The notes under the pieces were generated by a model. The model was given only the letters and a program-made list of their open reading frames with translations. It made no database searches and was not told where the DNA came from. DNA of 64,000 nucleotides from Nocardioides sp. zg-1230 (GTDB lineage Bacteria > Actinomycetota > Actinomycetes > Propionibacteriales > Nocardioidaceae), in NCBI RefSeq assembly GCF_013155335.1, contig NZ_JABJQZ010000002.1, positions 310,001 through 374,000 on the forward strand. The letters run 5' to 3'. Each line of letters opens with the position of its first letter. The stretch's first letter is position 1. Positions 45,813-54,870 of the stretch are shown here, in pieces. Both the position numbers and the translations under genes were made by a program.

Positions 45813-46933
45813 GCGCCACCACCTCCACCCCCAGCACGGCGGGCCGCACGCTCCCGCTCTCCGAGGGCTCGCTGGTCCAGCGAGTGCTGCGCGGCGCGGT
45901 GACCCCGGGTGGCGCGGTGTTCATCCTCGCCGCGATCCTCTTCCTCGCCGTGGTCTGGGCGAACCCCTCCTTCGGCGACCCGCCGCAGCTGATCCGCTTC
46001 ATCGGTCGCACCGCACCGATCGCGATCGCGGCCATGGGCCAGTACTACGTGATCGTCTCCGGCGAGTTCGACCTCTCCATGGGCGCGGTCATCGCCACAC
46101 AGGTCGTGATCGCCGGCAACTACATCGGGGACGACGAGAGCCGGGTGCTCCCGGCCATCGCGCTCATGCTGCTCATCGGCGTGATCGTCGGACTGGTCAA
46201 CGGGCTGGGCACCACGATCCTGCGGGTGCCGAGCTTCATCGTCACCCTCGGCACCATGCTGGCCCTCGGCGGGCTCGTCCGGTTCCTGACCGGCGGCGCC
46301 GCCACCGGCAACCCGGTCGACACGTTCCGCGAGATCGGGCGCGGCGGCATCCAGGACGTCCCCGTCCTCGAGGTGCTGCCCTACCCCGTGATCATCCTCG
46401 TGGTCATCATGGGGGCCGGCGTGTGGCTGATGCGCTCGCCGTTCGGACGCACGATCATCGCCACCGGCGACAACCCCGACGCCGCCAGCCTGGCCGGTGC
46501 CCACGTCTGGTGGGTCAAGACCCGCGCCTTCATGCTGTCGTCGCTCTCGGCCACGGTCGCCGGCATCCTCCTCGTCGGCTACGCCGGCGTGCACCCCTCG
46601 GTGGGGGCCGGCTACGAGTTCACGGCGATCACCGCCGTCGTGCTCGGCGGCGTCGTCCTCGGCGGCGGTCGCGGCTGGCTCCTCTCCGCCGCGGCGGGCG
46701 CCTTCGCGCTCGAGCTGCTCTTCTCGTTCCTCAACTTCCAGGAGATCGAATCGACCTGGAGGCCGACGGTCCAGGGCGTGATCATCATCGTCGCCGTCGC
46801 TGCTGCCGGCCGTGCGTGGTCCTTCGGCCGGCGACCCCCTCGGGCGTCACCACCTGCACAACCCGCCACACCTGCTCAACCCGCACCATCACCCACCACT
46901 GCCCGCCCGGGCACTGAAACAGGAGAAATCTGA
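45809..46933 (+). CDS. Sugar ABC transporter permease 2
   Basis: 374 residues of the same BPD_transp_2 family (AMGQYYVIVSGEFDLSMGAVIATQ; VVLGGVVLGGGRGWLLSAAAG). The C-terminus is a Pro/Ala/Thr-rich tail. Two non-identical permeases with one double ATPase indicate a heterodimeric channel. Its stop TGA and the next ATG share one base. Confidence 0.93.
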   Translation: MSATTSTPSTAGRTLPLSEGSLVQRVLRGAVTPGGAVFILAAILFLAVVWANPSFGDPPQLIRFIGRTAPIAIAAMGQYYVIVSGEFDLSMGAVIATQVVIAGNYIGDDESRVLPAIALMLLIGVIVGLVNGLGTTILRVPSFIVTLGTMLALGGLVRFLTGGAATGNPVDTFREIGRGGIQDVPVLEVLPYPVIILVVIMGAGVWLMRSPFGRTIIATGDNPDAASLAGAHVWWVKTRAFMLSSLSATVAGILLVGYAGVHPSVGAGYEFTAITAVVLGGVVLGGGRGWLLSAAAGAFALELLFSFLNFQEIESTWRPTVQGVIIIVAVAAAGRAWSFGRRPPRASPPAQPATPAQPAPSPTTARPGTETGEI

Positions 46934-48183
46934 TGCGCCGAAAGATCCACCGCGCGCCGATGGCCGTGGCCTCGGCCCTGCTGCTCGGGGTGTTCGCCAC
47001 GTCCTGCAGCACCGAGGACCCGACGGACTCCGCGTCGGGCACCGACGAGAGCTCGGAGACGTCCGAGTCGCCCGACGCCGCGGAGAGCCCGGAGGAGGGC
47101 GGCGAGGAATGGTTCGACCAGGCCGTCTACGACGAGCAGTACGAGCAGCGCTCGGCGACCTTCGAGGGCGACCCCGAGACCCCGTGGCTGCAGTACATCG
47201 ACGGTGAGATGACCGACACCGCCGAGTACAAGTCCAACAAGGCGGGCAAGGCGTGCTTCGCCAACGCCTCGATCTCCAACCCGTGGCGCCAGACCGGCTG
47301 GATCACCATGAACCAGCAGCTCAAGGACCTGCAGGACAAGGGCGTCATCTCCGAGATGGAGACCCGCGACGCCGGCGACGACGACAACACCCAGATCGCC
47401 GACATCGACTACTTCATCTCCGAGGGCAACTGCGACGCCTTCATCATCTCGCCCAACTCCACCGCCGCCATGACCGACGCGGTCGAGCGTGCGTGCGAGA
47501 CCGGCAAGCCCGTGATCGTCTTCGACCGCGGCGTCGAGACCGACTGCGCCACCAGCTTCATCCACCCCATCGGTGGCTTCGCGTGGGGCATCGACACCGC
47601 CGAGTTCCTCATCGACAACCTCGAGGAGGGTGACAAGGTCGTCGCGCTGCGCATCCTTCCCGGCGTCGACGTCCTCGAGCAGCGCTGGGCCGCGGCCGAG
47701 AAGCTCTTCGAGGAGAACGGCATCGAGGCGGTCGACTTCTTCACCGGCGCCGACCCGACCGAGATCAAGACCTTCATCACCGACGAGCTCAACAAGGGTG
47801 AGGTCCAGGGCGTGTGGATGGACGCCGGCGACGGTGCCGTCGCCGCCATCGAGGCCTTCGAGGACTTCGGTGCCGACCTGCCGGTCATGACCGGCGAGGA
47901 CGAGATGAGCTTCCTGCGCAAGTGGGAGGACACCGGTCTCACCGGTCTCGCGCCCGTCTACTCCAACTTCCAGTGGCGCACCCCGCTCCTCGCGCTCGAG
48001 AAGATCTGGGCCGGCGAAGAGGTCCCGAAGGAGTGGGTCCTGCCCCAGACCCCGATCACCGAGGACGAGCGCGGCGACTACCTCGAGGCCAACGACGGCA
48101 TGCCCGACGGCCACTACGCCAAGTTCGGCGGAGAGGACCTTCCCGGCTACCCCGAGGTCTGGCAGGAGCGCCAGATCCCCTGA
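46933..48183 (+). CDS. Sugar-binding lipoprotein of the ABC transporter
   Basis: 416 residues from ATG 46933, with AGGAGA upstream. Signal peptide with lipobox near FATSC (Cys about residue 25), an acidic linker, then a type I periplasmic-binding fold (ACFANASISNPWRQTGWITMNQQLKDL; PVIVFDRGVETDC; GVWMDAGDGAVAAIEAF). It captures the sugar outside the membrane. The extended N-terminal segment before the fold is longer than usual. A stable hairpin follows the gene. Confidence 0.92.
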   Translation: MRRKIHRAPMAVASALLLGVFATSCSTEDPTDSASGTDESSETSESPDAAESPEEGGEEWFDQAVYDEQYEQRSATFEGDPETPWLQYIDGEMTDTAEYKSNKAGKACFANASISNPWRQTGWITMNQQLKDLQDKGVISEMETRDAGDDDNTQIADIDYFISEGNCDAFIISPNSTAAMTDAVERACETGKPVIVFDRGVETDCATSFIHPIGGFAWGIDTAEFLIDNLEEGDKVVALRILPGVDVLEQRWAAAEKLFEENGIEAVDFFTGADPTEIKTFITDELNKGEVQGVWMDAGDGAVAAIEAFEDFGADLPVMTGEDEMSFLRKWEDTGLTGLAPVYSNFQWRTPLLALEKIWAGEEVPKEWVLPQTPITEDERGDYLEANDGMPDGHYAKFGGEDLPGYPEVWQERQIP

Positions 48184-48225
48184 TCCGGCACTGAGACGGA
48201 TCCGATCATGATCTGATCCACCCGT

Positions 48226-48255
48226 CGGTGGGCCGGGCTCGCGCCCGGCCCACCG
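48226..48255 (+). terminator. 13-bp perfect hairpin after the binding-protein gene
   Basis: Arms CGGTGGGCCGGGC (48226-48238) and GCCCGGCCCACCG (48243-48255) with loop TCGC. There is no T-run. Inside an operon such hairpins usually protect or attenuate the message, giving more binding protein than downstream enzyme. Confidence 0.65.
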
Positions 48256-48306
48256 TCACCCCTCCCACCCCGCACGTACCCCGGACGAATCCTGGAAGGA
48301 CGGCCC

Positions 48307-49149
48307 ATGCGAGAGATCGGCGTCAACACGTGGGTCTGGACCTCGCCGCTCACCGACGCGGACGTGGCCGACCTGCTGCGCCGGATCGCCGACATGGGCT
48401 TCGACGCCGTCGAGCTGCCGCTCGAGAACGCAGGCGACCTCACCGTCCCGGTCGTGTCCGACGTGCTCGCCGAGACCGGCCTGACGCCCTGCGTCGTGGG
48501 AGCGATGGCGCCGGGCCGTGACCTCGTCGACGCCTCGTGCGTGGCCGACACGCAGGACTACCTGCGGGCCTGCATCGACTTCGCCGCCGGTGTCGGCGCG
48601 CGCTCGGTGTGCGGCCCGTTCTACGCCTCCACCGGCCGGGTCTGGCGCATGGACACCGACCAGCGGGAGGCGGCGTACGACGATCTCCGCAGGCACCTCG
48701 CCCCGGTCGTCGACCACGCGGTCGCGCGCGGCGTACGCCTCGGGATCGAGCCCCTCAACCGCTACGAGACCTCCCTCGTCAACACCGTCGACCAGGCCCT
48801 CACCGCCCTCGAGCCGTTGCTCGGCGAGGGACTGGGCCTGGCCCTCGACAGCTACCACCTCAACATCGAGGAGCGCTCCAGCGCGGACGCGGTCCGAGCC
48901 GCAGGTCAGCACCTGGCACACGTCCAGGTCTGCGGCAACGACCGCGGCGCCCCCGGCGGCGACCAGACGGACTGGCCGGCCCTGTTGTCCGCTCTCGACG
49001 AGGTGGGCTACGACGGCCCCCTCGTCATCGAGAGCTTCACCGCAGACAACGCCTCCATCGCCACGGCCGCCTCCATCTGGCGTCCGCTGGCACCCACCCA
49101 GGACGAGCTCGCCCGAGACGGCTTGTCCTTCCTCCGGTCGCTCGCCTGA
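48307..49149 (+). CDS. Sugar epimerase/isomerase (D-tagatose/D-psicose 3-epimerase-like TIM barrel)
   Basis: 280 residues from ATG 48307, with GGAAGGA upstream. The TIM-barrel metal ligands are in place: Glu in GIEPLNRYETS, Asp in LDSYHLNIEE, His in HVQVCGNDRG and Glu in VIESF. The IEPLNRYET and DSYHLNIEE segments are those of ketose 3-epimerases. It probably isomerises the imported sugar or its oxidised product. Confidence 0.88.
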   Translation: MREIGVNTWVWTSPLTDADVADLLRRIADMGFDAVELPLENAGDLTVPVVSDVLAETGLTPCVVGAMAPGRDLVDASCVADTQDYLRACIDFAAGVGARSVCGPFYASTGRVWRMDTDQREAAYDDLRRHLAPVVDHAVARGVRLGIEPLNRYETSLVNTVDQALTALEPLLGEGLGLALDSYHLNIEERSSADAVRAAGQHLAHVQVCGNDRGAPGGDQTDWPALLSALDEVGYDGPLVIESFTADNASIATAASIWRPLAPTQDELARDGLSFLRSLA

Positions 49150-49179
49150 GCGACCGCCACCGCAAGTCAGGAGAAGCAC

Positions 49180-50340
49180 GTGACCAGCACACCCAGCGCA
49201 TCGGGCGCCGCCGGGTCCCCGGGAGTCGCCGTCATCGGCTACGCCTTCATGGGCAAGGCCCACTCCCACGCATGGCGCAACGTCGCGGCACTCCGCCCCG
49301 GCGCTCCCGGCGTACGCCAGCAGGTGCTGGTGGGTCGTGACGCGGACGCGGTGGCGGCCGCCGCAGGCCAGTACGGCTGGGCCGAGTCGGCCACCGACTG
49401 GCGCGCGGTGCTCGACCGCGACGACATCGACGTCGTCGACGTGTGCGTCCCCGGGCACCTGCACGCCGAGGTCGCGATCGCGGCGCTCGAGGCCGGCAAG
49501 CACGTCATCGCCGAGAAGCCGCTGGCCAACACGATGGCCGAGGCGGAGAAGATGGTCGCCACCGCACGAGCCGCCCGCGAGCGCGGCGTGCACTCCATGG
49601 TCGGCTTCAACTACCGGCGCGTGCCCGCGCTGGCACTGGCCCAGCGCCTCGTCGCCGACGGCCGGCTCGGCGACGTCCGTCAGGTGCGCGTCTCCTACCT
49701 GCAGGACTGGCTGGCCGACGACACTGCGCCGATGACCTGGCGGCTGCGCCGCGAGCTGGCCGGCTCGGGCGCGCTGGGCGACCTCGCCTCCCACGCCGTC
49801 GACCAGGTGCGCTTCCTGCTCGGCCAGGAGGTCACCGCGGTCAACGCGACGACCCACACCTTCGTGCCGCAGCGCACCGGGGCAGACGGCCCCGAGGAGG
49901 TCACCGTCGACGACGCCGCGTGGGGCACCCTGCGCACCGACGGCGGCGCCGTGGTCAGCCTCGAGGTGACCCGCATGGCGACCGCCCGCAAGAACGCCCT
50001 CGGCATCGAGGTCTACGGCAGCGACGGGGCCCTGCGCTTCGACCTCGAGTCGCTCAACCACCTCGACGTGTGCCTCGACGGCGCCGACAGCTTCACCCGC
50101 CGGCTCGTCACCGAGCAGCAGGACCCCTACATCGACGGCTGGTGGCCGCCCGGGCACGTCCTCGGGTGGGACGCCCCCTTCACCAACCAGGCCGCCGACT
50201 TCCTGACCGCGCTCGCGGCGGGCCGTGAGCCGACGCCGTCCTTCGAGGACGGTCTGGCCGTCCAGCGGGTGCTGGCCGCGATCGAAGCCAGCTCGGCCCG
50301 CGGGGGCAGCTGCGTCGAGGTCGAGGGCCGGCTCGGGTGA
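49180..50340 (+). CDS. Gfo/Idh/MocA-family NAD(P)-dependent sugar dehydrogenase
   Basis: 386 residues from GTG 49180, with AGGAGA upstream. The N-terminal Rossmann fold reads VAVIGYAFMGKAHSHAWRN, followed by VVDVCVPGHLHAEVAIAALEAGKHVIAEKPLANT (the EKP motif with the conserved Lys) and the catalytic-region GALGDLASHAVDQVRF with its His. It oxidises a hydroxyl of the sugar. Together with the epimerase it suggests an oxidative route. No kinase is encoded in the operon. Confidence 0.93.
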   Translation: MTSTPSASGAAGSPGVAVIGYAFMGKAHSHAWRNVAALRPGAPGVRQQVLVGRDADAVAAAAGQYGWAESATDWRAVLDRDDIDVVDVCVPGHLHAEVAIAALEAGKHVIAEKPLANTMAEAEKMVATARAARERGVHSMVGFNYRRVPALALAQRLVADGRLGDVRQVRVSYLQDWLADDTAPMTWRLRRELAGSGALGDLASHAVDQVRFLLGQEVTAVNATTHTFVPQRTGADGPEEVTVDDAAWGTLRTDGGAVVSLEVTRMATARKNALGIEVYGSDGALRFDLESLNHLDVCLDGADSFTRRLVTEQQDPYIDGWWPPGHVLGWDAPFTNQAADFLTALAAGREPTPSFEDGLAVQRVLAAIEASSARGGSCVEVEGRLG

Positions 50341-50414
50341 TGCGCTGCGGCGCGTGACGCATCCCACGTGACCGCGGCGGCCCGACGCGGCGCCGCTGCG
50401 GCACGATGTCCGGC

Positions 50415-51446
50415 ATGAAGACCAACGCCGGCAACTTCTTCGAGGACTTCACCGTCGGGCAGGTGATCGAGCACGCGACCCCGCGCACGATCACCGAGGG
50501 CGACCGGGCGCTCTACGGCGCGATCTACCCCACGCGGTTCGCCGTGCCGTCGTCGGCCGCGTTCGCCGCGTCGGTCGGGCTGTCCGCCCACCCGGTCGAG
50601 GAGCTGATCGGCTTCCACGTCGCCTTCGGCAAGACGGTGCCGGACGTCTCGCTCAACGCGGTCGCCAACCTCGGCTACGCCGAGTGCCGCTTCCACGTGC
50701 CGGTGGTGCCGGGTGACACCCTGCGCACCCGCTCGGAGGTCATCGGGCTCAAGGAGAACTCCAACGGCCGCACCGGCGTGGTGTGGGTGCGCTCGACCGC
50801 GACCAACCAGCGCGGCGAGGTCGCCATCGACTGGGCGCGGTGGGTCATGGTCCACAAGCGTTCCGCCGAGTCGCCGGCCCCCGAGACCGTCGTACCGTCG
50901 CTGGCCCCGACCGTGGCCGCCGAGGACCTCGTGGTGCCCGCCGGCCTCGACTTCTCGTCGTACGACGTCGTGGCCGCGGGTGGCCCGTACCGGCTCGGCG
51001 ACTACGAGGTGGGGGAGCGCATCGACCACGTCGACGGCGTCACGCTCACCGACGCCGAGCACATGATGGCCACCCGCCTGTGGCAGAACACCGCCAAGGT
51101 GCACTTCAACACCGACGCGCGCCCCGACGGGCGGCGTCTCGTCTACGGCGGCCACGTGATCTCCCTGGCGCGGGCGCTGTCCTTCAACGGCCTGGCCAAC
51201 GCCCAGCTCGTCGCGGCGATCAACGCCGGCGCCCACCTCGCGCCGGCCTTCGCCGGGGACACGGTCCACGCCTGGTCCGAGGTCCTCGACACGGCGACCC
51301 TCGACGCGCCGGGCGTCGGGGCGTTGCGGCTCCGCCTGGTCGCCACCCGGGGCCGCGACGAGTCGATGACCCTGCGCGGCGACGACGAGAAGTACGCCGA
51401 CGGGGTCCTGCTCGACCTCGACTACTGGGCGCTCGTGCCGCGCTGA
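50415..51446 (+). CDS. mch: Mesaconyl-CoA hydratase (beta-methylmalyl-CoA dehydratase), MaoC family
   Basis: 343 residues from ATG 50415; ATG 50406 would add MSG. It is a double hot-dog protein with MKTNAGNFFEDFTVGQVIEHA, FGKTVPDVSLNAVANLGYAE, GLKENSNGRTGVVWVRS, HMMATRLWQNTAKVHFNTD and DLDYWALVPR, which I recognise as the mesaconyl-CoA hydratase of the ethylmalonyl-CoA pathway and related C5-CoA metabolism. It adds water to mesaconyl-CoA to give beta-methylmalyl-CoA. No other pathway gene is adjacent. A hairpin-prone segment (50376-50400) lies upstream. Confidence 0.88.
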   Translation: MKTNAGNFFEDFTVGQVIEHATPRTITEGDRALYGAIYPTRFAVPSSAAFAASVGLSAHPVEELIGFHVAFGKTVPDVSLNAVANLGYAECRFHVPVVPGDTLRTRSEVIGLKENSNGRTGVVWVRSTATNQRGEVAIDWARWVMVHKRSAESPAPETVVPSLAPTVAAEDLVVPAGLDFSSYDVVAAGGPYRLGDYEVGERIDHVDGVTLTDAEHMMATRLWQNTAKVHFNTDARPDGRRLVYGGHVISLARALSFNGLANAQLVAAINAGAHLAPAFAGDTVHAWSEVLDTATLDAPGVGALRLRLVATRGRDESMTLRGDDEKYADGVLLDLDYWALVPR

Positions 51447-51447
51447 G

Positions 51448-52533
51448 TCACCGCTCGGCGGGGGCTGGGGCGCACCGCGCGCGCAGGTCGTCGCTGATCG
51501 CGGCGAGCGCGGCGTCGAGACCGGTCTCGTCCGCGAGCCCCAGCCGGGACAGCACGACCTGAGCGGCGGCGAGCAGCTCCTCGTCGGTCGCGTCGTCGGG
51601 CGTACGGCCGTCGCGGGGCGGTGCCGGCAGCAGGTCGTCGAGGTCGCCCACGACGTCGTACGAGCTGGTCCGCAGGCCGGCGACGATCGCCGCCGACCGC
51701 TCGTGCACCCAGGGGTGGTGCCGGGCGGGGAGGACGAAGGACTCACGCGACGCGGAGCCGACCAGCGCCTCGGGGACGAACGTCCCCTTCACGTGGCGGG
51801 TCAGCTCGGGCGACCGCTCCGCGCGGGGCAGCCGCTCGTTGACCCGCCGCAGGAGCTCCGCCTCGACGAGGCCGAGGGAGTCGTTGGGCCGGTGGGCCTC
51901 GGTGTCGAGGCCGGTGACGTCGACGCCGAGCACCGAGGCGGTCCGCAGCCACAGCTCCTCGCGCGGCGCGCCCGGGGGAGGTACGACGACGAGGTGGGCG
52001 CGCCCGGCGGGGAGGCCGCCCGACCAGAGCGCGAGGATCGCCGGCACGTCCTGGTAGCGCCAGAACTTCTGGTCGTCCTCGTCGCGTCGCACCGTGGCGA
52101 GGAAGCGGCGGTAGCGCTGCCGGGCGCCCATCTTGACCCGCTGCTGCCACGCCGAGGGCAGCACCCGCCCCAGGTCGCGTGCCGTCACGACCAGGTGCAC
52201 CTCGTCCGCGGCGCCCGCGAGGTCGGCGAGAGCGGCGGCGGCCGCCTCGGCGGGGGAGTCGGAGAAGTGCTCGTTGGTCAGCAGGACGTCGCCCCGCCAC
52301 GCCCCCGCCTCCTCGAGGAGCCGCTGCCACGCGTCCAGCTCGCGGTCGCTGAGCGTCTCGACGACGGCGGTCATGCCCTTGACGACGGCTGCCGCGGCGA
52401 AGTGGTCGCGACGCCGGCCCGGCAGCAGCAGGCCACGACCACGCAGCTCGTCGCGGTGCCGCCACCACAAGTCCTGCAGGAAGGAGGTGCCGGACTTCGC
52501 CGTGCCGACGTGGAGGAACACGCGGCGAGCCAT
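51448..52533 (-). CDS. Sulfotransferase-like protein 2
   Basis: 361 residues from ATG 52533, which follows TAGGGT on the minus strand by 7 nt. The N-terminus RRVFLHVGTAKSGTSFLQ holds the PAPS-binding P-loop-like motif, and VVTARDLGRVLPSAWQQRVKMG the Arg/Ser of the 3'-phosphate site. It shares layout and several segments with the protein at 37332-38396 (VFLHxG, LLTNEHFSD versus LITHEFLCG). Its stop is 1 nt from that of mch, which is convergent. Confidence 0.75.
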   Translation of the reverse strand: MARRVFLHVGTAKSGTSFLQDLWWRHRDELRGRGLLLPGRRRDHFAAAAVVKGMTAVVETLSDRELDAWQRLLEEAGAWRGDVLLTNEHFSDSPAEAAAAALADLAGAADEVHLVVTARDLGRVLPSAWQQRVKMGARQRYRRFLATVRRDEDDQKFWRYQDVPAILALWSGGLPAGRAHLVVVPPPGAPREELWLRTASVLGVDVTGLDTEAHRPNDSLGLVEAELLRRVNERLPRAERSPELTRHVKGTFVPEALVGSASRESFVLPARHHPWVHERSAAIVAGLRTSSYDVVGDLDDLLPAPPRDGRTPDDATDEELLAAAQVVLSRLGLADETGLDAALAAISDDLRARCAPAPAER

Positions 52534-52540
52534 GCCGGTG

Positions 52541-52563
52541 ACCCTACTGGAGGACGGCAGACT
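52541..52563. promoter_or_regulatory. Divergent promoters of sulfotransferase-like 2 and its methyltransferase neighbour
   Basis: The minus-strand TAGGGT (52541-52546) is 7 nt from ATG 52533. The plus-strand CAGACT (52558-52563) is 6 nt from GTG 52570. The 36-nt gap leaves the two genes sharing one control region. Confidence 0.4.
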
Positions 52564-52569
52564 CGCTCC

Positions 52570-53382
52570 GTGGCCTGGGATCGCACGTTCTTCTACGACA
52601 CCTACCCGCGGCTCGAGGCCGCCTTCGCGGCCCGCCTCGACGAGAGCCTCGCACCGCGGGACCCGTCGGTGCTGCTGCAGGTGGTGCGCGAGCTCGACCT
52701 GCGCCCCGACAGCAGGGTCGTCGACGTCGGCTGCGGCGAGGGCGCCCACGCCGTCCGCCTCGCGACCCACTTCGGATTCCGCGTCCTGGGCATCGACCCG
52801 GTGCAGCGGCACCTCGACCTCGCCCGGGCCACCCGCCGCGACCTCGTGCCCGACATCGCCTCCCGCCTCGCGTTCGAGCGCGGCACCGCCACGCACGTGC
52901 CGGTGGCCGACGCCTCGCTCGACCTGGTCTGGTGCCGCGACGTGATGGTCCACGTCGAGCACCCCCAGGACGCCTTCGCGGAGTTCGCTCGCGTGCTCCG
53001 GCCGGGCGGCCACGTCGTCGCGTTCCAGGCCGTGGCGACCGACCTGCTCGGCCAGGAGGAGGCCGTCCAGCTCTTCGACGTCATGGGCGTGGTGCCCTCC
53101 TCCGCCGACCCGGGGGTGATCGACGACGCGATCGCCCGGTCGGGACTGGAGGTGGTCGACACCCTCGACCTGTCCACCGAGTGGGGGGAGTGGTCGCAGG
53201 AGCAGGACGGCAGCGGGGGCCGCGCGCTCCTCCACCTGGCGCGGTTGCTGCGCGACCCCGGGCGCTACCGGTCCGAGTTCGGCGACGCGGCGTACGACGT
53301 CATGCTGGGCGACTGCCGCTGGCGGGTCTACCGCACGATGGGCAAGCTCGGCGCGCGTGTCGACGTGCTCCGCAGGCATTAA
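52570..53382 (+). CDS. Class I SAM-dependent methyltransferase
   Basis: 270 residues from GTG 52570. Motif I VVDVGCGEGAHAVRLA, then LGIDPVQRHLDLA, a GTATHVPVADASLDLVWCRDVMVHV segment and the LRPGGHVVAFQAV strand give a UbiE/Methyltransf_11-type fold. The C-terminal region (ARLLRDPGRYRSEFGDAAYDVMLGDCRWRVYRTMGKL) is characteristic of a subgroup acting on small molecules. The acceptor is unknown. It is divergent from a sulfotransferase-like gene. Confidence 0.88.
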   Translation: MAWDRTFFYDTYPRLEAAFAARLDESLAPRDPSVLLQVVRELDLRPDSRVVDVGCGEGAHAVRLATHFGFRVLGIDPVQRHLDLARATRRDLVPDIASRLAFERGTATHVPVADASLDLVWCRDVMVHVEHPQDAFAEFARVLRPGGHVVAFQAVATDLLGQEEAVQLFDVMGVVPSSADPGVIDDAIARSGLEVVDTLDLSTEWGEWSQEQDGSGGRALLHLARLLRDPGRYRSEFGDAAYDVMLGDCRWRVYRTMGKLGARVDVLRRH

Positions 53383-53450
53383 GCGCTCGACCCCGCGCGG
53401 GGCGTTTGGCAGGGTGGGCACCCCGTACCGTCATCGACGAGGAGGACCTC

Positions 53451-53636
53451 ATGGCTGATCAGGACCCCAACGCAGACATCAAGGCGAAGATGCGGGAGGC
53501 CCTCGATCGCAAGAAGGGCCACGACCACCCCGACGACCGGGCCGACTCGCGCGAGAAGGCCCACGGCTCCGAGGTCAACGACAAGAACGTCGCCAAGCCG
53601 ATGCACCGTCGCAAGGCCGGTGGCGGCGGCGTCTGA
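53451..53636 (+). CDS. DUF5302 small hydrophilic protein
   Basis: 61 residues from ATG 53451, with GGAGG upstream and TACCGT at 53426-53431. It is highly charged and Lys/Asp-rich: DIKAKMREALDRKKGHDHPDD then EKAHGSEVNDKNVAKPMHRRKAGG. This is the DUF5302 pattern of actinobacteria. Probably disordered; function unknown. Confidence 0.8.
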   Translation: MADQDPNADIKAKMREALDRKKGHDHPDDRADSREKAHGSEVNDKNVAKPMHRRKAGGGGV

Positions 53637-53648
53637 GGCCGGACCCGG

Positions 53649-54821
53649 TCACCGGCGCGCGCCGGCGGGCACCTCGTCCGCCGGCGCGAACGCCTTCGCC
53701 AGCCAGAACAGGGCCACCACGAGCACCAGGGGCACGGCGAAGCCGACGCGCAGCGAGCCGGACCCGACGGCTCCTGTCATGACGGCGCCGAGGAGCGCGC
53801 CGGCGTAGTTGAACTGGTTGAACCGGGCGACCACCGCGTCGACGCGGGCCCGTCGCGTCGCCGGGTCGGCGTCACGCCCGGCCAGTGCCGCCGCGGCGGA
53901 GAAGCTCAACGGGGCCACCACCGCCACCCCGCAGCCGAGGAGCGTGAAGCCGAGCACCGCGACCGGCCACGACGGGGCCGCGACCACGATCGTCAGCGCG
54001 ACCAGAGCGATGCCCGCGCCGACCCGGAGCAGGCGGACGGCGCCGACCCGCTCGGTCAGGCGGTCGCCGGCCAGCCGCACGATGCCGCTGGCCACGAGGT
54101 AGGGCAGAGTGGCCAGGGCGACCAGGCCGTCGGGGGCGCCGAACTCGTCGTCGAGGTAGACCGGCCCCCAGGTGGCCGCTGCGGTGTCGACGGTGTAGAA
54201 CACGACGAGCGCCAGCCCGACCGTCACGATCGCGCGCCACGGCACGTCGGTCTCGGTGCTGGTGGCCGCTGGGCCGTGGTCGCGGGGGAGGTACGACGCC
54301 GCCGTCGCCGCGAGCGGGAGCACGGCCACCAGCGCCACCGCGGGCCAGGGGACGTCGCCGGTGAGCAGGGTCGCGACGGCCCCGACGATGCCGCCGAGGG
54401 TCCACGCCCCGTGGCACGACGGCAGCACGACCCGGCCCCAGCGGTGCTCCAGGGCCACGGCCTGCATGTTGCCCGTCGCGTCCACGAGCCCGAGGCCGAC
54501 GCCGTACGCCGCCAGGCCGAGCACGAAGACCACCGTGGTCGGGGCCAGGACGGCCGTCGCGACCGAGACCGCCACCACCAGCAGCCCGGCACGCAGGACC
54601 GCGGCGCTGTCGAGGCGCGGTGCGAGCCGCTCGGCGACGAGCGAGCCGACCCCGGCGAGGAGCACCATCATCAGCAGCACGGCCGAGAGCTCGAGCTCGC
54701 CGAGGTCCCAGCGCTCCTGGAAGCGCGGCAGCCGCGTCGTGAGGCTGATGAACACCAGGCCCTGCACGGCGAACGCGGCAGCGATCGCCCACCGGGCGCG
54801 GCGGAGGTCGGCCGTCGTCAT
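53649..54821 (-). CDS. MFS transporter
   Basis: 390 residues from ATG 54821 (ATG 54830 is three codons upstream). Twelve predicted membrane helices with a central loop (about 190-205). LTTRLPRFQERWDLGELELSAVLL and the loop VAERLAPRLDSAAVL resemble the drug/sugar exporter-like branch often called YbjJ/Fosmidomycin-type. The substrate is unknown. A 14-bp palindrome CCGGCGCGCGCCGG (53652-53665) in its last codons may end transcripts from both sides. Confidence 0.85.
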   Translation of the reverse strand: MTTADLRRARWAIAAAFAVQGLVFISLTTRLPRFQERWDLGELELSAVLLMMVLLAGVGSLVAERLAPRLDSAAVLRAGLLVVAVSVATAVLAPTTVVFVLGLAAYGVGLGLVDATGNMQAVALEHRWGRVVLPSCHGAWTLGGIVGAVATLLTGDVPWPAVALVAVLPLAATAASYLPRDHGPAATSTETDVPWRAIVTVGLALVVFYTVDTAAATWGPVYLDDEFGAPDGLVALATLPYLVASGIVRLAGDRLTERVGAVRLLRVGAGIALVALTIVVAAPSWPVAVLGFTLLGCGVAVVAPLSFSAAAALAGRDADPATRRARVDAVVARFNQFNYAGALLGAVMTGAVGSGSLRVGFAVPLVLVVALFWLAKAFAPADEVPAGARR

Positions 54822-54870
54822 GCCGAGCATCGTGGCAGCCCCGTCCGACGCGCGTGACAGACTCGCGGAC

